Below are positions 1 through 14,052 of a DNA stretch of 27,709 nt, in pieces. The stretch is from NCBI GenBank assembly GCA_018398765.1, contig JAHBMJ010001142.1, forward strand, positions 7,501 to 35,209, written 5' to 3'. The stretch is from Chromera velia (lineage: Eukaryota; Sar; Chromeraceae). Each line of letters begins with the position of its first letter. Positions within the stretch are counted from its first letter, which is position 1. Position numbers and translations under genes: made by a program. Under the pieces are notes generated by a model that worked only from the letters and a program-made list of their open reading frames with translations, did not search any database and was not told the DNA's origin.

Positions 1-115
1 AGCCAGTTGTCTTTTACTCGGGGCACCAATGGATGTGCCAGGGACAACGCATGAGCGGAGTTGATGAAGGCCGTCGTTAATTGAGCCCGCGAGAAGTCTT
101 CCGAAGCTCCAAAAA
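1..115 (-). CDS. Possible internal exon of an unrecognised gene leaving the left edge
   Basis: Read on the minus strand, a TGCAG acceptor (complement of 116-120) is followed by an open frame to the window edge. The frame has two leading bases, 37 complete codons beginning FGASEDFSRAQL and ending PRVKDNW, and two trailing bases. The acceptor matches the TGCAG consensus of the confirmed introns here, and the composition looks protein-like. I do not recognise the family and found no upstream exon. The plus strand also has a short open frame over 3-80 ending in a stop, so the strand is not settled. This is a weak call that rests on one splice site and composition. Confidence 0.3.
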
Positions 116-118
116 CTG

Positions 119-636
119 CATTTGTCAAACGCCCATCAAATTGGAAGGGGGGGGCATCGCGGCCGGTCTGTGGTCCCGCATGCTTCCGTCTCTGTGTTCT
201 CTGTTTCCCTTCAGATGAATTGGTTTCTATCCTTCGTTCTCGATAAGGAAGAAGTGCGGAGAGGGAGAGGGAGAGGGAGGGTTTCGTCTGTTCATGAAGG
301 AAGGACGTTTTATTCTCCCTGCCAGGATCGAGGTTGGGGGGATAAACTCTGCATCGACTCTCTGATCGATCAGAGTGAAGAGAAAGTGGAAAGAAGTTAT
401 CCCTCTTTGTGGAGAGACTCCATTTTAGTGGGGGATGTGTGGGAGAGGCGGCACTAGCCGCTCTTGCAGCAACCAGTACAGGGAACCCGGACAAAGCTCT
501 TGAGGGTAGACCATTTAGACCTCTCTGAGTGTGAGATTTGTCATAAGTTGCTGCACAGATTCTCCGAGCTCTTCTTTACGTTTGCGTGAGTGTGCTACAC
601 TAACAAAGTGATAACAAAGTTAAACGAAAGGACTTA
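119..636. other. Gene-free stretch, purine-rich in part
   Basis: No homology-bearing frame was seen. Bases 250-440 are rich in GGGAGA-type purine runs. Around 517-585 one plus frame carries a C-x-x-C pair (SECEICHKLL), but the frame is broken by stops nearby. It could be a decayed fragment of a repeat element rather than a gene. Confidence 0.4.
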
Positions 637-760
637 AATCATCATCATCATTCACTATCGCCATCGGCCCTAGCATCGGCCCATATTTTTTAGGCTATAA
701 ATGAGCGTCTAGCGCTCGGCATGGCTTTAATTAGCATAATATTATCCTCTTCCTGGCAAG
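637..760. repeat. Possible dispersed repeat copy A: (ATC)n followed by CATCGGCC direct repeats
   Basis: Bases 637-650 are an ATC/CAT microsatellite. It is followed by two CATCGGCC units about a dozen bases apart, then a T run and two small hairpins (GAGCG/CGCTC near 703-717 and TGGCAA/TTGCCA near 754-770). The segment resembles 12900-12975: the 16-mer CCCTAGCATCGGCCCA aligns with CCTTAGTATTGGCCTA, and all four differences are C-to-T transitions. No coding capacity is visible. The class is unknown; it could be a non-autonomous element or a retroelement tail. Confidence 0.35.
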
Positions 761-904
761 TTTTTTGCCAAAATCAGAAAATCTAGCTGAATAAAAAACA
801 TAAGAGCCAGAGAACTCTAGAGAGAACTTCATTCTGATAAGCTATATTAGTAGGTTGGTTTGCGTTTTTTTATGATAAATTTATGTTTAAAAAAGCTTCA
901 AGTT

Positions 905-1707
905 CAAGTTCTTTTATTATTTTGATTTATAACGTGCATGATCGGAACTGAGCTGCAGTCTGGGCATATAAGCTGAAGCTGTTCTAAAAAAAATGTTATA
1001 AATGAATTGATCATCAATGAATCCTGACAATGATTCATCATATATGTCCGTCTTAAAATATTCCGGGAGAGAAATCGAATGACGGCCTCATGAACGCACA
1101 CATCGATCGATCGGCATTCAATATGATTTATCTACAACTAAGTTACAGGAAGCCTGCAACTTACTTCATTGTGTGTGTGGGCGTGTGCGCATGTGTGGCT
1201 GAGTGGTAGAGGTAGATTGATGAAAGAGGACCTGCAACAAGTCCTAAAAACGTCGTCAAGAAAGAGCGACCGCTCTTCAATCATTTTATCCTCCCTCCTT
1301 AATTATTCCTTTCCTCTTGCCCACCACCCGCACAGAGACAGATGAGCACATCCGAACAACTCCAGCCCGATTGCACATGCATGCATTTATGCATTTGAGG
1401 AACCACCGATCAGACAGACACCCTCGGTCCCCTTGCCCCCCTCGATCGCCAAAGAAATCACTGCATGTACCTCCCTACTTCCCTCCTTCCTATCGATTCC
1501 GCACACACCAACGCATGCACCCACCCCAACTTCCGACTCCGTCCCGATCAGCTGAAGTCTGAGTGCGAGTTCGTGAGGAAGGGACTGGTTGCCCTCCACA
1601 AACAGACAGACCGAGGAAAGGAGAGAGAGAAGCAAGAAGACTGTTTCACTCAGTGAATGTCAGAAAGGCAGGTCGGATCGCATGCCCTCTTTTTCAACAG
1701 GCAGTGC

Positions 1708-1746
<39 letters not shown>

Positions 1747-2242
1747 GTCCCTCTGCACCTCTCCGACTCCCCCTCCCTTGAATCCCTCGTAGCGCTTGCT
1801 GGTGTTACATTACCCTTTCTTCCCTCCTTCTAAGAATTCTTCACAGAGAGGGTACCCGGGTGCCTTCCTTCATTGTCTCAATGCTTTGTCATTCTTGAAT
1901 TATTTTTTTTCTTCCGGAGAAGCATCCACCTTCCCCTTCTCTTTCGACTCGGCTGTTCGACTGATGGCGGCTGCATGACGGCATCTCTGGCACGGGTCTT
2001 TGCGTGCAAGAGAAGAGAACGTCAAATCGATCAATGCACATGATGCACACGCAGGAAATGAGGACCAGGTAGGCGAGAAAAAAGGAAGAAAGAAAGGAAG
2101 GAAAGAAAAGGCATCGATCGCTTTTGGCACAGAAAAATGGAAAGAAATAGAAGAAGTAACGAAGAAGGGCACCCTGGTTGCCCAGACTTCCTTCCGTCCT
2201 GCCGGCACAATAGAGAGAGAGTCAGGAAGGCAGTCTCTCTCT

Positions 2243-2276
<34 letters not shown>

Positions 2277-2604
2277 ACGCTTTTGTTCCCCGTTCACAAA
2301 AAAACAGGGGAGGCAAGCCACCAGAACAGCGTAAGTAAAAAAAATGGGTAGGAGAAAAATTGACAGACAGGCGGATCAGATTCTTCCACCAGCAGTTCAG
2401 GGGTGACACGCACTCCCTGTTACGCAACACACAAACGCACACACGAATGAAACGAAAGAACACAAAACGAACGGAGGACTCAATCAGTCTGCGCACACAG
2501 TGACAAAAAGGGGGTGGACCAATCCATCAGGACACACACAGCAGCTCTGACATTCCGCTTCTCGCCAGTGAATCGTTTCCCCACCTAATCGTTTTGCACA
2601 CACA

Positions 2605-2644
<40 letters not shown>

Positions 2645-5600
2645 TAGAGCCTGACACACGTGTAGAGGTACGCACACACGGTGCGCGAGACGTTCCGAAA
2701 GAAGTTGGTTGAAGTGTTCATAGGTAGATGGATAGTCGGGAAGGAAGAGAGAGAAGAGAGGGGTGTGTGCTCAATCCACCCCGCGGGTGGGCGGACAAAA
2801 CTGTTTTGCACACACTCGCTTACTTACTGATGGATGGATTGCACGACGAGACCATACCAGAGAATTCATGCACTGTTATTTCTTTCTTTCTTTCTTCGTT
2901 TCAAGTCAGCCAGGCAGTCAAGTGCGCTAAGTCTAGGCATGACGGCCCAACTCACTCAGTCAATCACACACACATACACACACACATTCACACACACTCA
3001 AGCACGAAGAGTCACTGACAGTCTATGGGAACGCCCATGCATGCATACATGCAAAAAGACAGAAACAGACACAGCCATGCCACGTCATGACAGACAGCTC
3101 CCTCCGTACCTCGCTCTCACTCCCTGCCCCCTCCAGCCATTCACTTGATCGGTCCATACAGAAGCATACTGGGTGAATGAATACATAATGAATTCGTTTA
3201 TGCTTTCAAAACGCAAGTAGGGTCGGGGAGAAGGAGGAAAAGGAAGGAAGCGAAGGGAAAGAAAGTCCTTAAAATTAACAAAAATACCGTGAACGAACAG
3301 GTCCACGTAAATGCCTCGATCCAATCCTCTTAATTCCCCCCTCCCTCCCTACTTTTACGCCATTTCCCCGTCTTTTCTTCTTCGTCACGGAGAAATGTCC
3401 GCTTTCCTTCCTGCCGACCTCTCTGCTATCAACATTTCCTTCTGCTTGCGTGCAGAAAGAAACACAGAAGAAGGAGAAAGAGACTCTTCATCATTTCCAT
3501 TCCACCCCTCGTACCCTGCATCGCCAAAGTGATTGTTGGTTCAAGGGTACCTCTCTCTCTCTCTCTCTCTCTCTGTCTCCAGGAGTTCACTGGAAAGAGA
3601 AGGGTCGGGGAAAGACTAAACGAAATGTTCTAGCTCTCTGTCTCGATCGCTTTTTGAAGGAACTCAGCTGATCGTGCCATCCTTCCATGCGGATCGAAGA
3701 CTGACATCCCGTCCGGCCCCTCCCCAGGGCCCCCCTCTCCCATCCCCCCATGCATGGGCGCCCCTCCCTCCGTGCATGCAGGCAGGCACTGACACCCCTT
3801 CTCTCCTCTCGGCTTTTCTCCTTTGTCTCTTCACATTCAACACGGGCAAAACAAGTGAGCGGTATTCTTGTCGACTTACTGGGAACAAAACAGGCAGACA
3901 CGTCAGGGCATGGAAGAGGGTGGGTGAGAGAGCGATGGGTTGACTGACCAGCTGCTGTAGAGACGAAGAAATCGATTCAGGGTGTTGTGGTGGAAGATAT
4001 ATCAGCTTGTTTGAAAGTCACAAAAAGAGGCAAAAAGGGCAACAGAGAGGAAGAAAGGAAGGTGAGAAAGGGGGATGGAAGAAATTCTCCTTATCAGACG
4101 ACGACGACGACTGTGACGGTGTTTCCCTTCCTCTCCTAAGTGCCACCTTGTTCCGACTAGTCGCCCGTCTTCCTTCTTTCCGCTCTCCTGTCTGTCTCCT
4201 TCTAATGGAAGGGAACGTACGCTTCTTCTTATTGAAGAAAGGAAGGGACAATGCGGGCGAACTATTCACGCGTGTGTGGAGAGGCGCAGAGCCGAGCAAG
4301 GAGTCGGTTCTTTCCATTCATCTTTCTCCCCTTTTTCCCCGGCTGTATGTGCGTCTGGCTGTGTTCAACATCTGTTATCAAAACAAACCACCGACTCCAC
4401 TCCCTCACTCAGCCTTTGCCTGAAACAACGGCAGGCAGCATACAAGAAGCAGAAAGAAAGGAAGGAAGGAAGGAAGGAAGGGCCCCTCCCTCGATGCTCA
4501 TCTAGAGGGGAAATGATCTTCCCTTAGACCGACGGACGGGAAAGGGGTGGAGACGGACAGAGGGAGAAATGGGAGGGTCAAGAGCCAAAGTGAGTAGTGA
4601 ATGAGTGAGTGACAAAAAGACGAACAGTTGAGGTGGTAAGAAAGTAAGAAGGCAGTCTTTCTGATGGATTGATTGAATCCCCCACTCCACCTCATCAGCA
4701 GCCGCGCTTTGGTCCCCACCTTCTGAACAAGAACAAAGTCGAACTCACCCACCCGTGTCTCCTTCCCGTCCCCCCTCCCGACCCACCCCAGCCGACCCAG
4801 AAAGCAGAGAATTAAACGGAGAGACTGAGGCTCCCCTTTTACTTTGCTCACATACCGGGCGGTTGGTCGTGTTCATTTCTCCGTCACGGTAGACGCAAAC
4901 ACATTCTCCCTCGCTCTACCCGATTTGAGTGCACCATTCAGTTATGCATTCGTCTATTCATACTCACTCTCTCCTTGATTGTAAGGGAGGATCCATCGAC
5001 AGAGGCAAACCACAAACAGCCAGACAGACAGACAACAAACAGATCGATCGACAGACAAGAAAAACAGTGCATGCCAAATCAGACCAGACCAGACAGCGCA
5101 TGAAGTTGCCATCCCAGCACAAAACTGCGAGTGTGTGTGTGCGTCTCCTTCGTTGTTTCCGCATGCCAATCTGTCTTTGATTGATGGGCCGAACAGCAAA
5201 CCACTCGCATCAATTCCTTCTTTCAGGCACCGTTGCATGATCTAGATCGTGGTGATGTGGTGTCAGGCTGGACAGACAGACGGTGGCGGGGAGAGAGGGG
5301 CGGAGGCGGGAATCCTACAGCAGGACTTAAAGGAAGAACCTCCTTTTACAAAAGAGAGAAGACAAGATGACAGAAGCGGGGGAAGAGATTGGAAGGAAGG
5401 AAACTTCGAGAAAGGGAAGAAAGAAGAAGAGAACTTCGAAGGATGTGCACAGAAGGACAGATCGATCGATCTAATGGAAGATTCATTCATTAATTGCATG
5501 CTTGAGGGATCAATCCATGCATTCATGCATGGAGATTCATTGACTGCTTCCAGATGCAGACGGGGAGTGAATGAATGAATGAATAAATGAATGCATGCGA

Positions 5601-6138
5601 AGAGAAGAGGAATGCATGCATGCAAGGATCAAAAGACAGGCATGCAGGAAGGAAGGAACGTGCAAAGTCCCCCACCCCGTGCATTTCTTTCTCTCCCTCA
5701 TTGTTCTCTCTCACTGTATCTCTATCTTTGTCTCTCTCCAACTCCCGGGTAACCGGTCTGTCTGTCCGTCTCCTGTCTACGCATGTCACCCCCCCGCCCC
5801 CTGCCTTCTCAAAAGGGCTTTCAATACAGGGGAGGGGAACGACGTCGTTCAAAGACAAGTGCGACTGACTGACATCAGAGAAACTTCCAATTTCTCCCCT
5901 TCCTTCTCTTCTTCCATTGGTTCGATTGGGAGTCTGGTTTGTTTGTGGTTCGGTCTAGAAAGGAAGGAAGGAAAGATCGAAGAACGGAGGAAGAAGACAT
6001 GGTACAAAAAGAAGGAAAGAAAGAGAGAGGTACTGCGGTCGCTACTCTCCTGTACTCATACTCCCACCCCCCTCATTCTCCCTCCTGCAACTCTGTTTCC
6101 TCCATTTCAATTGCTCTCAACGCTCCCTCGCTCCCTTC
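905..6138. other. Long gene-free region with microsatellites
   Basis: No frame in this 5.2 kb shows a recognisable domain, and open frames are mostly translated simple repeats. Contents include a TC run (1711-1742), a TC-to-TG run (2234-2275), a CA-to-GA run (2597-2644), a TC run (3550-3574), GGAA repeats (about 4455-4481), and clusters of GCATGCAT and AATG (5510-5625). Polypyrimidine and polypurine tracts alternate between strands. I cannot exclude small exons, but nothing supports one. The desaturase 3' untranslated region must lie at the right end, below 6139. Confidence 0.6.
2597..2644. repeat. Compound (CA)n(GA)n microsatellite
   Basis: About 13 CA units run directly into about 11 GA units. 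It mirrors the TC-to-TG run at 2234-2275, about 360 bases to the left, which is the same compound type read from the other strand. Confidence 0.9.
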
Positions 6139-8004
6139 CTACCGTTGCTTTCTCTTCAGTCGGGAGAAGGGAGTCAAGCATGGGTCAAAGACAAACTTCC
6201 ACAGAACCCCTGGCCAGCTCTCGTGGCACGGAAGGTCATCGTAAAACTCTGCTGCTATCCTTCGCACCTGCAGGCATAGACAGATTCATTCACGCACTCA
6301 GTGTCTGCGGGTCTTCCTTTACCAGTCTGGACTTTCGGATGAAGGACACAAAGACAAAAAGAAAAAAAGAGCATCTCTGTGTGTGGCCTCTTCCACTTAT
6401 TCCTCTTACAGATGCGCCCGAAAAGTCAAAAGGACCAGCCACTGAAAAGGCCGCGAAGGGAGGAGGGGAGACACAGCCTATTTCCGCGAAGGAAGACAGA
6501 CAAAACAGACAGACAGCCTATCCCCCCCACCCACCCACACAGAGAGAGCGAGCATGTCTGCCTGCGTGGAAGGAAACCACAATTCTCCACCAACCTCAGG
6601 GAGTTTGCATCCAGGGATGCGGGGGAAATCGTGGTGCTCCACATGATACCCTGCGTTGTACATGATCTTGTTGATCCATCCGTAGTACGACGCCGTCTCC
6701 GGGGATTCCTCCCCGAACAGACTGTAGTGTTCAGCCAAAAAGTGCCCCGACAGAGGGTGAAGACCCAAGCCGATGAAGGTACCCCCCACGAGAAAGAACA
6801 GCGCTTTGCTGCCAAACACACGGAGGATCATCGCATCCCACATGATCACCACACTGAGGTTGATTGCCTCAGGGAGGTCCAGCATCTTTGGCTGGAAAAT
6901 CAAGGGACGGAGGGAGTAGAACAGGGGATAGAGAATCAGAAACAGAAGCTTCAGAGGCGCACTGCTGAAGAACTTCGCCTCCCAGTCTGTGGGCAAATCG
7001 GGGTCCATGCCGTCGACTCCGAGGAAGACCTGACGCACGCACACACCAACGCACGCAGAGGGCATGAATAGAGATTGGTTGAAAAGGAGGCTGACAGCTG
7101 GAGGTACGAATGGTGTGCACAGGGACAAGGAAGGTAGCGGACGACCTATCAGCAGTAAACACATCAAGCAACCCAAAGGAAGCAAGACAGCCCAAGAGAG
7201 TTCCACAGAGGGTGCCCCGATGCCCACCAGAGACAGACGGGAACAGAAACAGGGGTTCATGAAGGAAGGAAGGAAGGAAGGAAGGACAGAGCAGAGGCAC
7301 AGGGGGAGAAACGGTAGAGTTCCCGGCCGCGTGTTTCACTCAGTGGAAGGTCAAGAAGCAAGGTGATGCTTGAAGAGGAGGGGGGCAAACAGACTGAAAC
7401 ACCGATTGGCGGCTTCCCTGTAACACAACAGATGGACAAAAGAAGGGAGACTGACATGATGGTCCCTGTGGTATCGTTTGAAGGGAAGGGCTGCTGGCCA
7501 TCCACTGCACAAGTTTGTCGCCACAGCCAGTGCATCGTTGGCGAGTTTGGAGGGGAACCAGAGGTAATGCGAGAGTTCATGCACAGCCAGTTGGAGCGAG
7601 TGGTTCAGGGTCCCACTGACGGTGTAGGCCAGAACAACTGTGGTCGTCCATGACAAATCAAGGACTGATATCACCACCATGGTGGCCCAAATTGTACACA
7701 TGGACAAGGCACAAAAAGGGAAAAATCCTGCGTCTGGTCGCATCAGGCTCTTGATTTGAGGATACTTTTCAAGAATCTTTCGACGACGGAAATCGTGAAA
7801 TTGCCTTTCTGTAGTCCAGGCAAATCCTTCAGACCGTGACGTGGCCTCCCCAGACGGCACATCCTCACTGCAGGAGGAGGGCTCCGAGTTGTCTGTGGTT
7901 GATTGGGAGTCCGATAGAAATGGCTTGCACATCTCGTCTGATGGTTCTGAGTCTGCTGACTGTACTACTGCAGTGACTTCTTTGGGGATTCGCAGAACGC
8001 TCAT
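6139..8004 (-). CDS. DES1: Sphingolipid delta-4 desaturase-like enzyme (dihydroceramide desaturase family), 3 exons
   Basis: Exons on the minus strand are 8004-7456, 7029-6595 and 6267-6139 (TAG stop); both introns are phase 0. The product is about 370 residues; animal homologues are about 323. The N-terminal family signature is present (FAWT at 61, then RRRKILEKYPQIKSLM). The three di-iron histidine boxes are complete: HELSH at 142-146, HRDHH at 179-183 and HVEHH at 312-316. Hydrophobic membrane segments lie between the boxes. The C-terminal exon begins VRRIAAEFYDDLP and ends SRLKRKQR. Known family role: ER-membrane insertion of the 4,5 double bond into the sphingoid base of ceramide, using O2 and cytochrome b5. 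The ATG at 8004 is the first in frame, and a Ser/Asp-rich extension of about 60 residues precedes the conserved part. A 5' exon is possible because the frame stays open to 8097. Exact regioselectivity cannot be read from sequence. Confidence 0.88.
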
Positions 8005-8230
8005 GGATTGGATCAGTAGAGAGATCCGTTGGCCGACGCCTTGAGTGCTCAGCACAGTTCCAGTGACAGAGGTACTTATAAGAGAAGGAAAGGACAACTT
8101 ACAGGATCGAGAGCTTAGTATTTCTGTACTGCAAGGAAGGGCAAGTCATCGGAAGGATGTGACAGTTCGGAGACTCGTGGAGTCTATAGATGACATGCAG
8201 CGAGAGGTCAGATCAGTGTGTATCGCCTGT

Positions 8231-8249
8231 GCGTATCGACTTGATACGC
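8231..8249. promoter_or_regulatory. Inverted repeat GCGTATC-N5-GATACGC
   Basis: Seven-base perfect arms flank a five-base centre, 227 bases upstream of the desaturase ATG. A further GTGTATC lies just before it at 8218-8224. The PDI/reductoisomerase spacer has a comparable GTATC...GATAC repeat at 20824-20847. It could be a palindromic protein-binding site; function is unproven. Confidence 0.45.
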
Positions 8250-8434
8250 GATCTCAGGGTTGGGTGAGAGCCTTGACAAGAATGGAGGAAGGTTGATGTC
8301 GATTGGTGGAGGGGCATGCGTTTTAAACCGGAAAATCTGTCCCGGAAAGTGCTAAAACAGGGGAAAATTTGATTTTCAGAGCCGGTCGCATGAAGTTCTA
8401 CAAAAAGTCGCGATGCATTTAATGCATTTGGCCT

Positions 8435-8501
8435 GGGGCCTCTTTTGTAATGGACTTGCCGGAGCAAAAGATTCGATCGCGCGTTGTGCTTGCGAGGCCC
8501 C
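8435..8501. promoter_or_regulatory. Paired GGGGCCTC / GAGGCCCC motifs
   Basis: GGGGCCTC at 8435-8442 and its reverse complement at 8494-8501 are spaced about 59 bases apart. Each is followed on its own strand by an A/T-rich run (CTTTTG; read the other way, TTTTT before GGGG). The same core recurs at least three times in the other divergent spacer (20900, 20984, 21122). Proposed as a promoter motif by recurrence only. Confidence 0.4.
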
Positions 8502-8995
8502 AAAAAGCAGTGTTGGCTGCAAATCCCGTGGATCGAGATGTCTCCAGTCGAATGTCGAATTCGGTGTTGCAAGGAAAAACGGCTGTTGCAATCATGAAAC
8601 ACCACCAAATTGAGGTCTAGCTTGTACAGGAAGATCAGCCGATCAGGGCGCTATTAATAATACTCATACTCACACTCATCCAGCTGTGAGCCTGTGACGC
8701 AACGAAGACTGCCAGACGTTTGCGAGGGCTCTGCTCTCTTTCTTTGTCACCGTCCAGGCGCACTTGTCCGTATCTTGTCTTGCAGACCGTCAGTTGAGCG
8801 GATCGACCGTCAACTCACTTCAGCCCCACGCACTTCTAGAGACTGTTTGCAGATCGATCGTAAGTCCGCAGTGGCATACCTAAAAAGCAGATCTCCAGTA
8901 AGTGCGTTCAGTCTGTAAACGTGTAGGGCCTTTCCGAGGTACTGTAGACACGAGGATGTGCTCTTGAGTCCTGAAACAGCCACCAGCCTTGCACA

Positions 8996-12441
<3,446 letters not shown>

Positions 12442-13311
12442 CTTTGACTTCTTGTACAGAGAATAATTCATTGGGGCGATGCATTCACCGGATGATTTTG
12501 AAACTCATGAAATCACTCAGCAGCAACAAAAGGTGTGTGACGGTCGTACACCAAGAGTACGTAGTAGTGGTACTAGAGATTCGGTAGTAAGGAAGCTAGT
12601 AAGAAACTTAAATGATAAGTTGAATTAGTACTAAAAATGCTAAAAAATATATGTCCGCGCGATCGTCTCAAGAGTGGGATAGAGAGCGTGTTGTAACTCA
12701 GCCTGTAAGAGAACTACCAGATGAAGCAAAAGTCTGTTTGCTTAGAGGTGGAGCCACCCTCCACTTCCATCCGCCTCCCCACCCCTGTCAGGCTCCCATC
12801 GATTCAATTTACCCCAGTGGGGCCTAAGTCGAAAGTTTACCTCTATGTATGACGCTCTAGATTGGCCAGAGTCTATACGGCTCACCGGTTTTAACCCCAT
12901 ACATCATCATCATCATCATCATGTATTAACCTTAGTATTGGCCTAGGCTTTGCCGCTGTGGCAAAAAAAAAAAAAAATCTCCCGAACTTGGGCCCCAAAT
13001 AGCCGCAAGTCCTTTAATTTTTATGCAGTCAACCAACTGTTGTTTAACTTTACAGTGTTATACAATTAACTATTAAGTGTTGTTCATGTGTTGCATACCT
13101 GTTGTTGACTACATATTGTTACATATTGTACAGCCACGGTTAAAACGTATTTAAAAAAAAAAATCTCTTCGGATCTAGCTTCAGATCGCTTATACACTTA
13201 TAGCGGCGTATAGCCTAAAAATTTAGAGATTCATTAGAAAAACTGGATATACATTGATTTAACCAGATATGGCACGCAGCAGCCTACAGGTTTTGAGGTA
13301 TCTGCCTCTAG
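12442..13311. other. Gene-free stretch, repeat-derived, more A/T-rich
   Basis: This is downstream of the unrecognised gene's stop. It contains (CAT)n at 12903-12923, then the segment resembling copy A near 637. A hairpin of TTTGCC/GGCAAA runs into an A run (about 12950-12976), and a second A run lies near 13151-13162. The texture differs from the TC/TG-rich introns nearby. No coding frame is recognised; it is probably part of the insertion that carries the retroelement remnant. Confidence 0.5.
12900..12976. repeat. Possible dispersed repeat copy B
   Basis: A (CAT)n tract is followed by CCTTAGTATTGGCCTA and a short hairpin plus poly-A. It aligns with copy A (637-760) over the 16-mer, with only C-to-T differences (copy B carries T). 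The similarity is short, so common origin is inferred. Confidence 0.35.
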
Positions 13312-13833
13312 AGCGCCCACTCAACGGTGGTAGTAGCAGAGGCCTACCCAGGGGGGGCAGTGAATGGTCGCGAACCCATCATCCGGGAGGAAGGGGAAGT
13401 GCCGGGGTGCCCAGGGCTGAAAGGGAACTTCCAGGTGTGGGGGGGGTACGTCCGACAGAGGCTGGTAATTTTTGACACAAGGGTGAGCAACCCATATGCC
13501 GCTTCCAAAGATGACACCCCCTGGACCGCCGTCCTCTCTTCCCAAGCTTAAGAGAAGAAAACGAAGCAGGCAGGGACATGTAGGGATAGGGGATATGACT
13601 TCATCCCACTCGTGAGTCTAGTTGATGGCACACTCTACAAGGAAACCAACATATTCCTATGCAGGCTGGCTGGACTGTTAAGCGAGAAGTGGGAGCAGGG
13701 GTATAGGAAGGTATGTGGACGAATCCGAGCGCGGCTGCAAGTCGCCACCTACCTTAGGGGCACGCGAGGCCACTCAGGCGAAGGGGGAGAAATGGGGGGA
13801 TTTAGTAGTGCACTCATCCTCATGGACGACTAA
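13312..13833 (+). pseudogene. Decayed C-terminal end of a reverse-transcriptase-type retroelement ORF
   Basis: One reading frame runs from 13312 to the TGA at 13831-13833, interrupted by a TAA at 13549-13551. The segment after the break contains VSLVDGTLYKE, then LAGLLSEKWEQGY and VCGRIRARL. The segment before it contains VIFDTRVSNPYA. This order (a DTRVSNP-like strand, a SLVDG motif, a KLSxKW motif and a final RARL helix) resembles the C-terminal tail of non-LTR-type retroelement polyproteins common in algae and oomycetes. No reverse transcriptase core is present, so this is a 5'-truncated, broken copy. The family assignment is from memory of the pattern and should be checked by search. Confidence 0.55.
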
Positions 13834-14052
13834 ACCGTATAAGACTGATCGATCGACTAGAACTTAGCGTGATGCAATGTAGCTAGAGGTGTTACAACGG
13901 TGCGTAGATAGAAGGAAGACTAAGAGAGAGGCGGGCATGCTAGGAACGGATCTTAAATACGGTTTCCTCCAACGGTGCAAGCTAGGGTGCAAGTCGAAGC
14001 CCAACAGTGGACCGTGGGGTCACCTGAAACATAAATCCTATCCTATCCTATC
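13312..14052 (+). mobile_element. 5'-truncated non-LTR-like retroelement remnant with TCCTA tail
   Basis: The decayed ORF end (13312-13833) is followed by about 200 bases without a frame, then by three tandem TCCTA units and a partial unit at 14036-14052. Short 3'-terminal tandem repeats and 5' truncation are typical of target-primed retroelements. The left boundary is unclear and may extend to about 12500. No target-site duplication was identified by eye. Confidence 0.45.

Larger units (their letters stand above)
8005..8995. promoter_or_regulatory. Divergent intergenic region between desaturase and unknown gene
   Basis: These 991 bases separate two start codons pointing away from each other, so both promoters and 5' untranslated regions must lie here. 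The spacer holds a perfect 7-base inverted repeat (8231-8249), GTCCCGGAAAG (8339-8349), and GGGGCCTC / GAGGCCCC in opposite orientation (8435-8442 and 8494-8501). A frame at 8694-8918 could be an upstream exon or leader of the plus-strand gene, but nothing identifies it. The promoter role is inferred from gene orientation. Confidence 0.6.

Noticed and set aside
5595-6665. 356-codon plus-strand open frame
   Set aside because: It overlaps the desaturase exons on the opposite strand and is otherwise translated low-complexity DNA with no domain.
6379-7071. 230-codon plus-strand frame
   Set aside because: It is the antisense shadow of desaturase exon 2, whose minus-strand product carries the histidine boxes.
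8005-8097. Extending the desaturase upstream of 8004 to 8097
   Set aside because: The frame is open, but the codon at 8097 is TTG, not ATG. The first in-frame ATG is at 8004. An upstream exon cannot be excluded.
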